NCBI GenBank assembly: GCA_021793035.1
Contig: JAJYTM010000018.1
Location: 1-11,245, forward strand
Reading direction: 5' to 3'
DNA from: Microcaldota archaeon
Lineage (GTDB): Archaea; Micrarchaeota; Micrarchaeia; Micrarchaeales; Micrarchaeaceae
Length of the DNA stretch: 11,245 bases
A program made the translations under genes and the position numbers. The notes below the pieces were generated by a model. The model had not been told where the DNA came from and searched no databases. It saw only the letters and a list, made by a program, of their open reading frames with translations. Each line of letters begins with the position of its first letter. The stretch's first letter is position 1. Shown piece by piece: positions 1 to 5,526 of this stretch.

Positions 1-539
1 AGGTAGTATAGATCGTATACATCGCGCGCCTTGATCCTGCTCATTATGGCTCTTATTTTCTCTGCTGCGACTTCATCCAAATCCATGCCCATTAGTATGC
101 GCACTGGAAGCTGGTATTCAGGCAGGTCAAGCCTTAATGGTATTGCCCTTCTGATTACTTTTTCCCTCTTGCTTATCTCTATATAGACTACGCACCTGCT
201 GTTCTGGTTTGTATATAGGGGTCCATGTGCCATGATTTTAAAGGATAGAGACTTGTTATCATCGCTCTCCATTCTCGCTTCGTTTGTAACGCCGAACAGG
301 TTAAGGCCCTCCGAAACCTTGGCCAGAATCTTGCTGCTTGGCTGTTTAACTGCAGTAAAATCAAGATCCTCAGAAAAGCGCGGGAGGCTATGGAAGAACC
401 ACAGGTACGTGCCGTCCTTAAACGCAAGCTGCTCGTCATAGAGCACGTTTAGTATCAGCGCCTGGATATAGTGCTTCTCTTCTTGCCACGGCCTCAGCCC
501 TTTGAGCTTGGCTATCTCATTTAGTGTAATTCTGTCAAT
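1..539 (-). CDS. abiEii: AbiEii-family nucleotidyltransferase toxin (3' end outside window)
   Basis: The frame is open from about 539 to the window edge and gives 179 residues. It is recognisable as the toxin half of the AbiE type IV toxin-antitoxin system, a nucleotidyltransferase-like protein whose family transfers nucleotides to target RNA. Visible signatures are EKHYIQ near residues 21-26, DGT at 42-44, then LPRFSEDLDF at 52-61 with the two acidic residues D58 and D60 of the nucleotidyltransferase fold. Near the cut end come AEKIRAI and ARDVYDLYYL, typical of the family. The usual GGT turn reads DGT here. No ATG, GTG or TTG lies in this frame before the conserved region. The best start is ATT at 537-539, six bases after GGTGGT (546-551), overlapping the end of abiEi by 19 bases. 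The family call is strong; the start is uncertain and the C-terminus is not visible. Confidence 0.85.
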   Translation of the reverse strand, partial: MDRITLNEIAKLKGLRPWQEEKHYIQALILNVLYDEQLAFKDGTYLWFFHSLPRFSEDLDFTAVKQPSSKILAKVSEGLNLFGVTNEARMESDDNKSLSFKIMAHGPLYTNQNSRCVVYIEISKREKVIRRAIPLRLDLPEYQLPVRILMGMDLDEVAAEKIRAIMSRIKARDVYDLYY

Positions 540-1111
540 GATTCTACCACCTTCATTATATTTCGGCTTCCATAGCCTTTGTAACGCGTTGACAGCTCCA
601 GCAGCCTTTTCTTATCGATATTTCCAACATATTCGTACAACTGTTGCTTTGTATACACACCCAGGTATATGCCGTCGATTAATGCCTTTTCAGGCTCTGC
701 AAAAAAAGCGTAGCTTTGGCCCCGGCTTACTCTTTTGTAACCATAAAATAGCGAACTTGGTATTTTGTGGTATACTATTCCGAGCTTTTGAATCCTTATG
801 GAGTTGGTGGTGGTCACACACTCAATCCCATTCGTGACTTGCTTTGTTATCCCATGGAAAAGCAACGCAGAATTTAATGAGATATAAGCTGGATTTATCA
901 ACTGTGAGGCTATTGCGAAATCGTCATCCGACAGGGAAAGCTTGCCCCGCAGTATCCTCTTCGCAAGGCCCTTTTTGACCAACCTTGCAGCGTACACCGC
1001 TCCGATACTTTTTGGCCTGCCTAATATATTTGCTATTTCCGCTGGCGTTATGACGGCTTTGCCGGCATTCAGGGCAAATTCTTTTATTGAATATATCGAA
1101 TTTTCTTTCAT
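521..1111 (-). CDS. abiEi: AbiEi-family antitoxin / transcriptional repressor
   Basis: This 196-residue protein looks like the AbiEi antitoxin, often annotated as a transcriptional regulator of a viral defence system. In studied AbiE systems it counteracts AbiEii and represses its own promoter. An N-terminal winged helix-turn-helix covers about residues 15-60 (AVITPAEIANILG, then KSIGAVYAARLVKKGLAKRI). The remainder resembles the AbiEi C-terminal region, with the typical FFAEPEKALIDGIYLG stretch. The ATG at 1109-1111 is preceded by no clear ribosome binding site and sits about 25-30 bases downstream of the TATA element in the dyad at 1119-1164, so the mRNA is probably leaderless or nearly so. 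abiEii overlaps its 3' end, which suggests translational coupling. Base composition is more AT-rich than the housekeeping genes to the right. Confidence 0.85.
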   Translation of the reverse strand: MKENSIYSIKEFALNAGKAVITPAEIANILGRPKSIGAVYAARLVKKGLAKRILRGKLSLSDDDFAIASQLINPAYISLNSALLFHGITKQVTNGIECVTTTNSIRIQKLGIVYHKIPSSLFYGYKRVSRGQSYAFFAEPEKALIDGIYLGVYTKQQLYEYVGNIDKKRLLELSTRYKGYGSRNIMKVVESLTELH

Positions 1112-1118
1112 TTTTTCA

Positions 1119-1164
1119 TCTTATCATTTGCAGATAACTATATAGTTATTCTGAGATGATAAGA
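1119..1164 (-). promoter_or_regulatory. abiE promoter with 46-bp two-arm dyad operator
   Basis: A perfect inner palindrome of 16 bp (1134-1149, ATAACTAT/ATAGTTAT) is flanked symmetrically by nine-base arms TCTTATCAT (1119-1127) and ATGATAAGA (1156-1164). Inner and outer arms share one centre, 1141.5, so each half-site is 23 bp. The central CTATATAG supplies a TATA box at the right distance from the abiEi start at 1111. AbiEi proteins in bacteria are reported to bind paired inverted repeats of about this size over their own promoter. By inference, this is the autorepression site, where repressor would exclude TBP. Confidence 0.75.
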
Positions 1165-1176
1165 ATAAAAAGCTTT
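1160..1176 (-). terminator. Possible T-rich terminator of csaA
   Basis: About 35-50 bases beyond the csaA stop the minus strand reads AAAGCTTTTTATTCTTA, a short T-rich tract like archaeal intrinsic termination sites. It overlaps the upstream arm of the abiE dyad, so it would separate csaA transcription from the repressed abiE promoter. No hairpin is required in archaea. The tract is short, so the call is weak. Confidence 0.3.
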
Positions 1177-1210
1177 GTACTGATAGCAACGATTAACGAA
1201 GCATGCAGTT

Positions 1211-1543
1211 TCAGGCAATCCTGTCGCCAGGCATGGCCTTGCCAGGGCGCGATAGAGTAAGCACGATCACGCCCTCCTTCGTAAGTGCGCCGAGCACGAG
1301 CACCTCCGAGACGAAATCCGCCACCTGCTTTGGAGGGAAATTCACTACAGCTACCACTTTCATGCCCTGAAGCTCGTCCTTTGTATAGTTGGTTATCTGC
1401 GCCGAAGACCTCTTTATGCCGAGCTCGCCGAAGTCTATCGTTAGCCTGTAGGCCGGCTTCTTCGCCTTCGGAAAATCTTCTGCCTTGACCACAACGCCGA
1501 CGCGCATGTCCACCTTTTCAAAATCGGCCCAACTGATTTCCAT
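1211..1543 (-). CDS. csaA: CsaA-type tRNA-binding domain protein
   Basis: This 110-residue protein is a stand-alone EMAP/Arc1p-type OB-fold domain of the CsaA group. CsaA binds tRNA and in bacteria has been described as a chaperone linked to protein export. Nearly the whole chain follows the family pattern: DFEKVDMRVGVV near the N-terminus, FPKAKKPAYRLTIDFGELGIKRSSAQIT in the centre (given here only as a family landmark around residues 24-51), VVAVVNFPPKQVADF, EVLVLGAL, and PGDRI at the end. Length is normal for the family. The ATG at 1541-1543 is preferred over the GTG immediately before it because AGTGAT (1549-1554) is five bases upstream. The gene begins 24 bases after the end of the truncated tRNA-Leu copy, so before the insertion it stood directly behind tRNA-Leu. 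Confidence 0.88.
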   Translation of the reverse strand: MEISWADFEKVDMRVGVVVKAEDFPKAKKPAYRLTIDFGELGIKRSSAQITNYTKDELQGMKVVAVVNFPPKQVADFVSEVLVLGALTKEGVIVLTLSRPGKAMPGDRIA

Positions 1544-1566
1544 CACATATCACTTTGCAAACATTA

Positions 1567-1631
1567 TGCAGGGAGTGAGATTTGAACTCACGCAGCCCTA
1601 AGGCACAAGGTCCTAAGCCTTGCGCATTTGA
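1567..1631 (-). pseudogene. 5'-truncated tRNA-Leu(UAG) copy, distal attachment-site repeat
   Basis: This is a perfect copy of nucleotides 21-85 of the tRNA-Leu at 2976-3060. It retains the end of the D arm, the anticodon arm, the variable arm, the T arm and the 3' acceptor strand. It lacks the 5' acceptor strand and the first half of the D arm, so it cannot fold as a tRNA. It doubles as the 3' end of the ATPase gene: CAA ATG CGC AAG GCT TAG is read as Q-M-R-K-A-stop. It also lies in the 5' flank of csaA. Absence of any base difference from the intact copy suggests a recent origin or sequence constraint. Confidence 0.85.
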
Positions 1632-2902
1632 TTGATCATGCCTTCCCGATTCAAAAGCATGTCGTAGGCCGGAATTATCTTTATTGTGCCTTCCTTTACT
1701 TTGATTTCGCCTTCTTTATCGTATGAGACAATCGTTCCGCCTGTGGTCTTGAATTTGCGCATAAATGCAACAAGCCCATTTACGGATATTTTTCCATATT
1801 TTACTTCTATTGGGACTGGCGCCTTTTTGCCAAGGACGATATCTACTTCGTTCTTATATGCATCACGCCAAAAGAATTCTGCGCCTGTCTGGTTTACAAT
1901 TAACCATTCAAACGCCCTAGATTTTGCGGCACTATCTGTGCTGAATGACAGATCCGCAGATATAATTGTTGGATAGTATTTCTTAAGCTTCCTTTCTGTT
2001 TTTCTGCTGTTCTTGGAGTAGTTGTAAAGCTTTCTTAAAAGTTGTGATTCCTCCAGGTATATTATATAATTTGCTATTGTCTGGCGCGTGATCTTCAATT
2101 CCGAGGCGAGGCTTGAAAGCTCGATAAGTTGACCGGGTTCATCCATGAGCAGATTGATTAGGGTTTCAAGGATGCTGGCATCTTCTATCTTAAAGAGTTG
2201 CGGAATGTCTTTGTATATGACCTTATCTATTATTCCTTCTCTGATGTACTTTTTGATCACTTCTTTATCATTGATATTGGCCAATTCTGGGAAACCCTGC
2301 GTATGCAAGTACTCGTCAAACAGCCGCAGGAGCTCTTTCTGGTATAGCCCGGGGTGCCCAAGAAGCGCCTGCTTGCCCCTAAATGTGATGAATTCCTTGA
2401 AAGATAGTTGATTTACATTGAACATGAATATCCTTCCGGCAAGGCTCTCTTTTGCGCGCTTTCTCAAAAACAGGGATTCTGAACCTGACAGTATTATTTT
2501 TACTCTGCCCTTGTGTATATCGTATAGCGTTTTAATCTTGTTCTGCCAATCTGAAAGCTTCTGTATCTCGTCGAAAAGAAGTAGGTATCGCCCATTATTT
2601 ATGTCAAGTTTATTCATTTTCTCGTATTCCTTGATTATTTCACTGGGTTCTATGTCTTTGAAATCATCAAACGAGAAATAGAGCACCCTATCCGGCTCCA
2701 TGCCATTTATGATTTGATCTTCAGCAATTTTCAGCATTAATGTGCTCTTCCCAACCCTCCTTAGGCCGGACAACGCAATCATCATTGGCAGCTTGATGTA
2801 CTTCTTGATCTCTTCATATATGTCGCGCTCGTAATAGACAATTGAAAACTTCTGCTTCCACCAAGGGTTGAAGTCCCTCAGCGCATCTTCAATCTTTGTC
2901 AT
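1613..2902 (-). CDS. AAA ATPase of the AAA_14/DUF4143 family
   Basis: This is a 429-residue P-loop ATPase of the family widespread in archaea with an AAA_14 ATPase domain and a C-terminal DUF4143 domain. The biological role of the family is not settled. Visible parts are Walker A GLRRVGKST (46-54), Walker B YLLLFDE (106-112), a sensor-like KIILSGSES (135-143), a winged-helix region at about 258-292, and a PD-(D/E)XK-like nuclease core with E332, D354, E366 and K368 (NEVDIV then PIEVKYG). The ATG at 2900-2902 has no good ribosome binding site; a TATA box lies about 50 bases upstream. The last five residues (425-429) and the TAG stop are encoded by the truncated tRNA-Leu copy. It is the only gene inside the insertion and is AT-rich. 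It is not an integrase. Confidence 0.9.
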   Translation of the reverse strand: MTKIEDALRDFNPWWKQKFSIVYYERDIYEEIKKYIKLPMMIALSGLRRVGKSTLMLKIAEDQIINGMEPDRVLYFSFDDFKDIEPSEIIKEYEKMNKLDINNGRYLLLFDEIQKLSDWQNKIKTLYDIHKGRVKIILSGSESLFLRKRAKESLAGRIFMFNVNQLSFKEFITFRGKQALLGHPGLYQKELLRLFDEYLHTQGFPELANINDKEVIKKYIREGIIDKVIYKDIPQLFKIEDASILETLINLLMDEPGQLIELSSLASELKITRQTIANYIIYLEESQLLRKLYNYSKNSRKTERKLKKYYPTIISADLSFSTDSAAKSRAFEWLIVNQTGAEFFWRDAYKNEVDIVLGKKAPVPIEVKYGKISVNGLVAFMRKFKTTGGTIVSYDKEGEIKVKEGTIKIIPAYDMLLNREGMINQMRKA

Positions 2903-2929
2903 GGTTACATAACCTAGATTATATTATAC

Positions 2930-2957
2930 GTTAATTATGATTAACTAGATTTATAAA
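2930..2957 (-). promoter_or_regulatory. ATPase gene promoter and inverted repeat
   Basis: TTTATAAA at 2950-2957 is a good archaeal TATA box for minus-strand transcription and predicts a start near 2926, about 25 bases before the ATPase ATG. Between the two lies the inverted repeat GTTAAT-N4-ATTAAC (2930-2945), placed where a repressor could block transcription. A second small dyad, GGTTA-N2-TAACC (2903-2914), abuts the start codon. The positions are seen in sequence; the function is inferred. Confidence 0.45.
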
Positions 2958-2975
2958 GCTTTGCATGCAGTATTT

Positions 2976-3040
2976 TGCAGGGAGTGAGATTTGAACTCAC
3001 GCAGCCCTAAGGCACAAGGTCCTAAGCCTTGCGCATTTGA
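2976..3040 (-). repeat. 65-bp direct repeat, proximal copy inside intact tRNA-Leu
   Basis: This stretch is identical over all 65 bases to 1567-1631 and lies in the same orientation. It ends exactly at the discriminator base of the tRNA on one side (2976) and in the D loop on the other (3040). The next base differs at both ends. The match therefore follows the tRNA 3' end precisely, as attachment sites at tRNA genes usually do. Confidence 0.95.
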
Positions 3041-3060
3041 CCAGACTCTGCCATCCCTGC
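2976..3060 (-). tRNA. tRNA-Leu (anticodon UAG)
   Basis: The minus strand folds as a complete 85-base class II tRNA. The acceptor strands GCAGGGA and TCCCTGC pair over seven bases and are followed by discriminator A. The anticodon stem is CAAGG/CCTTG around loop CTTAGGA, placing anticodon TAG at 3022-3024, which reads CUA leucine codons. A 14-base variable region holds a short GCC/GGC stem, as expected for leucine, and the T arm is GTGAG-TTCAAAT-CTCAC. There is no intron and no encoded CCA. It starts 34 bases beyond the prs stop codon. Its 3' 65 bases are duplicated at 1567-1631. Confidence 0.95.
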
Positions 3061-3083
3061 GCATAATGACTTTAGTATCAAAC

Positions 3084-3091
3084 AATAAATA
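3084..3091 (-). promoter_or_regulatory. TATA box of tRNA-Leu
   Basis: TATTTATT on the minus strand is centred about 27 bases upstream of the tRNA 5' end, the normal archaeal distance. It fits between the end of prs and the tRNA, so the tRNA can be transcribed independently. Confidence 0.5.
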
Positions 3092-3094
3092 GGT

Positions 3095-3994
3095 TTATGC
3101 ATCTTTCTGCAGGGCCTTCGATATCAGTGCCGAGACGTCTATTCCTGCAAAGCTGTTGCTTATCGTGTTGGAGGCTATTATGCTGTCTACCCCTGCATCC
3201 TTGAGCTTGTCAGACGCACCGTCTATTAGAAGGGCGTGCGTGCATACCGCCAGCACCTTTGTCGCGCCGTTGGATTTCGCTATCTTCGCGGCATTGACTA
3301 TCGTGCCGCCAGTGGCTATCATGTCGTCGAATATGATCGCCTCCCTGCCCTTTACGTCCAGCTCCTTTTCGTCAGTAGTTATTTCGCCGGTTGCCCTATC
3401 GCGATGCTTCTTTAGATAGGCATAATCCGCCCCTATGTATTCAGCAAAGATTTTTGATCTCGCTATCGACCCTTCATCGGGGGATATGACCAGCGGGTTC
3501 GACAGGCCGCCTGAATTATGAAGGTATTCTGCGAGCATGCTTGAAGCAGATATGTTTGTTACTTTTACGCCTAATTTTCCAAGTATGTCATGGCTATGCA
3601 CGTCTATTGTGATTAGCTCTTTAACGCCGTAGTGGGCCATCATGTCGCCTATCACGTATATCGACGCTACCTCTCCGGAAAGGAACTCCTTGTCCTGGCG
3701 GGCGTATGCAAGATACGGGAGCACCACCCGTATACTCTTTCCCATGCCCTTTAGCTTGCTCAGAGCGAACATGAGAGCAACGACATTGTCGTTGACATTT
3801 GGATACATGCGCATCACCAGCACGGCTTCATCCGCCTTTACTTCCTTGGAGAACCGGAGCTTGAATTCGCCGTCCTTGAACGCAGTGCGTATTATTTCCA
3901 CCATTTCGTCCTCGCCTGCGCCCAGATCCTTAGCCACGCCCTTCGCCAAATCATAGGACGCGCTGTCATATATTATCGAATACTTCTGCGGCAT
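3095..3994 (-). CDS. prs: Ribose-phosphate pyrophosphokinase (PRPP synthetase)
   Basis: This 299-residue cytosolic enzyme makes PRPP from ribose 5-phosphate and ATP, feeding purine, pyrimidine and histidine synthesis. The PRPP-binding motif FDDMIATGGTI is at residues 222-232, and the flexible catalytic loop KKHRDRATGEI at 195-205. DVHSHD and YARQDKEF are the other family landmarks. Length is that of the shorter archaeal type. The start is the ATG at 3992-3994 because GGGGGTGC lies about five bases upstream (3999-4009). An in-frame GTG at 4016-4018 would add eight residues but has no ribosome binding site. It is divergent from serS and ends shortly before tRNA-Leu, which has its own TATA box. 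Confidence 0.95.
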   Translation of the reverse strand: MPQKYSIIYDSASYDLAKGVAKDLGAGEDEMVEIIRTAFKDGEFKLRFSKEVKADEAVLVMRMYPNVNDNVVALMFALSKLKGMGKSIRVVLPYLAYARQDKEFLSGEVASIYVIGDMMAHYGVKELITIDVHSHDILGKLGVKVTNISASSMLAEYLHNSGGLSNPLVISPDEGSIARSKIFAEYIGADYAYLKKHRDRATGEITTDEKELDVKGREAIIFDDMIATGGTIVNAAKIAKSNGATKVLAVCTHALLIDGASDKLKDAGVDSIIASNTISNSFAGIDVSALISKALQKDA

Positions 3995-3998
3995 TGAT

Positions 3999-4009
3999 GC
4001 ACCCCCGGC
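3999..4009 (-). promoter_or_regulatory. Ribosome binding site that fixes the prs start
   Basis: The minus strand carries GGGGGTGC just before the ATG at 3994. It is a strong purine-rich, GGTG-containing site, and it lies downstream of the competing GTG start, which makes that longer start unlikely. Confidence 0.6.
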
Positions 4010-4026
4010 ATATATCACACAAATGC

Positions 4027-4034
4027 TTTAATAA
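4027..4034 (+). promoter_or_regulatory. TATA-like element in the prs-serS divergent gap
   Basis: TTTAATAA on the plus strand would place a serS start site near 4055, about 25 bases before the serS ATG. The same A/T block read on the minus strand (TTATTAAA) could serve prs. The gap between the two start codons is only 85 bases, so the promoters must overlap or lie back to back. Confidence 0.35.
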
Positions 4035-4079
4035 CCTTTTTTGCCGTTACATTATTGCACATAATGCTGGATGATTCAC

Positions 4080-5381
4080 ATGCTTACTACGAAATACGTC
4101 AGGGATCATATAGACGAGATAAGGAAGTCGCTGGAGAGGAGGAGGAGCGATTACCCCCTGGATGAGATACTCGACCTCGACAAGAAGATACGGGCGCTGA
4201 AGACTGAGATGCAGGATCTCCAGGCGAGGAGGAACAAGGAGAGCCTGGAGATTGCGGAGATGAAGAAGTCCGGCAAAGGCATAGGCAAGGCTGTCGCAGA
4301 CTTGAAGGAGGTCAAGGACAATATAAACGCGATCGAAAAGGACCTGCCAAAGTATGAGGACAGGGTCGAATACCTAATAATGAACCTGCCCAACACGCTG
4401 CACGAATCCGTGCCCTATGGCGAGGACGATTCGCAGAACGTGGAGGTCAAGAAATGGGGCGACACGAGCAAGGTGCTTGAAAAAGGCCACAGCGAGATCC
4501 TCGAGGGGATGGGTCTGGTCGATACAGAGAGGGCGGCGAAGGTCGCCGGCGCTAGGTTCTATTATCTCAAGGGGGACCTGGTCCTGCTCAGCCAGTCCCT
4601 CATGCGCTTTGCCTTGGACGAACTCTCAAAAAAGGGCTTCATGCCCATAGAGCCGCCGTTCATGATGAGGAAGGGCATGTATAACGGGGTTACAGGGCTT
4701 GGAGATTTCGAGGAAGCGTTGTATAGGGCTACCAGCACCAAGGAAGCGGAAGGCAAGGAGGCGCTCGAAAGGATAGAGGAGGAGCTATTCATGATAGCAA
4801 CGTCTGAGCACCCGATGGCAGCCATGCATGCAGGAGAGGTGCTGTCCTCCAAAGACTTACCTATAAAGTATGCAGGGGTGAGCCCTTGCTTCAGGAGAGA
4901 AGCGGGAGCGCACGGAAAGGATACGAAGGGCATATTCAGGGTGCACCAGTTCGACAAGGTGGAGCAGTTCGTTTTCGCCAGGGAAGAGGATTCCTGGAAG
5001 ATATTCGAGGAGCTGAGGCAGAACGAAGAGGAGATATACCAGAAGCTAGGCATACCATACCATGTAGTCAACATATGCACTGGCGACATAGGGGTAGTTG
5101 CTGCGAAGAAGTACGATATAGAGGGATGGTTCCCCAATCAGAAGAGGTACAGGGAGCTTACGTCCTGCTCGAACTGCACAGACTGGCAGAGCCTCAGGCT
5201 CGACATAAAATACGACGACAAAGGGGAAAGGCACTACGTGCACACGCTCAATGCTACGGGCATATCCGTTGAAAGGACCCTGGCAGTAATAGCCGAGAAC
5301 TATGCCAACAGCGACGGCACTATAGATGTGCCCAAGGCGCTCGTGCCGTATATGGGCAAGGAGAGGATTGGGAGGGCGTGA
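4080..5381 (+). CDS. serS: Seryl-tRNA synthetase, standard type
   Basis: This 433-residue class II synthetase attaches serine to tRNA-Ser in the cytosol. An N-terminal helical hairpin covers about residues 28-105 and is rich in K, E, L and R; it is the tRNA-contacting coiled coil. The serine-site TSEHP starts at residue 241. Motif 2 begins at FRREAGAHG (271-279) and runs to FRVHQF (286-291). Motif 3 is NATGISVERTL (391-401) with the conserved R399. It is the common SerRS, not the rare methanogen form. The ATG at 4080 is preferred over the ATG at 4071: it gives the family-like start MLTTKYVRDHIDEIR, and GGATGAT lies four bases upstream. aRF1 follows on the same strand after 145 bases, with its own TATA-like element. 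Confidence 0.96.
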   Translation: MLTTKYVRDHIDEIRKSLERRRSDYPLDEILDLDKKIRALKTEMQDLQARRNKESLEIAEMKKSGKGIGKAVADLKEVKDNINAIEKDLPKYEDRVEYLIMNLPNTLHESVPYGEDDSQNVEVKKWGDTSKVLEKGHSEILEGMGLVDTERAAKVAGARFYYLKGDLVLLSQSLMRFALDELSKKGFMPIEPPFMMRKGMYNGVTGLGDFEEALYRATSTKEAEGKEALERIEEELFMIATSEHPMAAMHAGEVLSSKDLPIKYAGVSPCFRREAGAHGKDTKGIFRVHQFDKVEQFVFAREEDSWKIFEELRQNEEEIYQKLGIPYHVVNICTGDIGVVAAKKYDIEGWFPNQKRYRELTSCSNCTDWQSLRLDIKYDDKGERHYVHTLNATGISVERTLAVIAENYANSDGTIDVPKALVPYMGKERIGRA

Positions 5382-5401
5382 GCGCTGCAATCAGCAATCT
5401 A

Positions 5402-5407
5402 TTTATA
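5402..5407 (+). promoter_or_regulatory. TATA box upstream of the aRF1 gene
   Basis: TTTATA, just after the serS stop, would start transcription near 5430 and give a leader of about 95 bases before the aRF1 ATG. The 145-base gap holds no open frame that looks like a gene and no recognisable RNA gene; the leader hairpin at 5476-5497 is the main structure seen in it. Confidence 0.45.
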
Positions 5408-5475
5408 CCTTGTTTGGCGAAGCTATATTGATTGGATGCGTATTTTTGCCGGCATTGGATATCCTGCAATCGCTT

Positions 5476-5497
5476 CTGCATAGCCTTCGGCATGCAG
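5476..5497 (+). promoter_or_regulatory. Hairpin in the aRF1 leader
   Basis: CTGCAT (5476-5481) pairs with ATGCAG (5492-5497). After a bulged A, GCC (5483-5485) pairs with GGC (5489-5491) around a TTC loop. The stem is nine pairs long and ends 19 bases before the ribosome binding site. It could be a regulatory leader element or mere chance. Confidence 0.3.
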
Positions 5498-5516
5498 CCT
5501 GGTCCTGTCACCACTA

Positions 5517-5522
5517 GGTGAT
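5517..5522 (+). promoter_or_regulatory. Ribosome binding site that fixes the aRF1 start
   Basis: GGTGAT is a full match to the archaeal site complementary to the 16S rRNA 3' end, four bases before the ATG at 5527. It contains the in-frame GTG (5518-5520) that would otherwise be a longer start, so that GTG is not used. Confidence 0.75.
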
Positions 5523-5526
5523 TTCC

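Larger units (their letters stand above)
1567..3040. mobile_element. Single-gene insertion at tRNA-Leu bounded by 65-bp direct repeats
   Basis: Two identical 65-bp copies of the 3' part of tRNA-Leu bracket one ATPase gene. The repeat period is 1409 bp, which would be the size of the inserted unit. This is the layout expected from site-specific integration into the 3' half of a tRNA gene: the element restores the tRNA on the proximal side and leaves the original 3' fragment on the far side. The interior is clearly more AT-rich than serS or aRF1 (30 and 40 percent G+C in two 60-base rows counted, against 65 percent in one serS row). No integrase, transposase or replication gene is present. It may be a decayed larger element, a cassette moved in trans, or, less likely, a simple tandem duplication. 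Confidence 0.7.

Noticed and set aside
1567..1631. Truncated tRNA as half of a trans-spliced tRNA-Leu
   Set aside because: An intact tRNA-Leu with the same anticodon is 1.4 kb away, the sequence is identical to its 3' part, and no intron-like pairing sequence or matching 5' half is visible beside it.
1613..2902. ATPase as the integrase of the insertion
   Set aside because: It shows Walker A and B motifs and a PD-(D/E)XK-like core, but no tyrosine-recombinase R-H-x-x-R...Y or serine-recombinase pattern.
4562..5137. Long open frame on the minus strand within serS
   Set aside because: It lies entirely antisense to a complete, motif-bearing serS and has no recognisable family pattern.
5382..5526. 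Box C/D sRNA or small protein gene between serS and aRF1
   Set aside because: No RTGATGA/CTGA box pair is seen, and the open frame here has no ribosome binding site and runs out of the serS 3' end.
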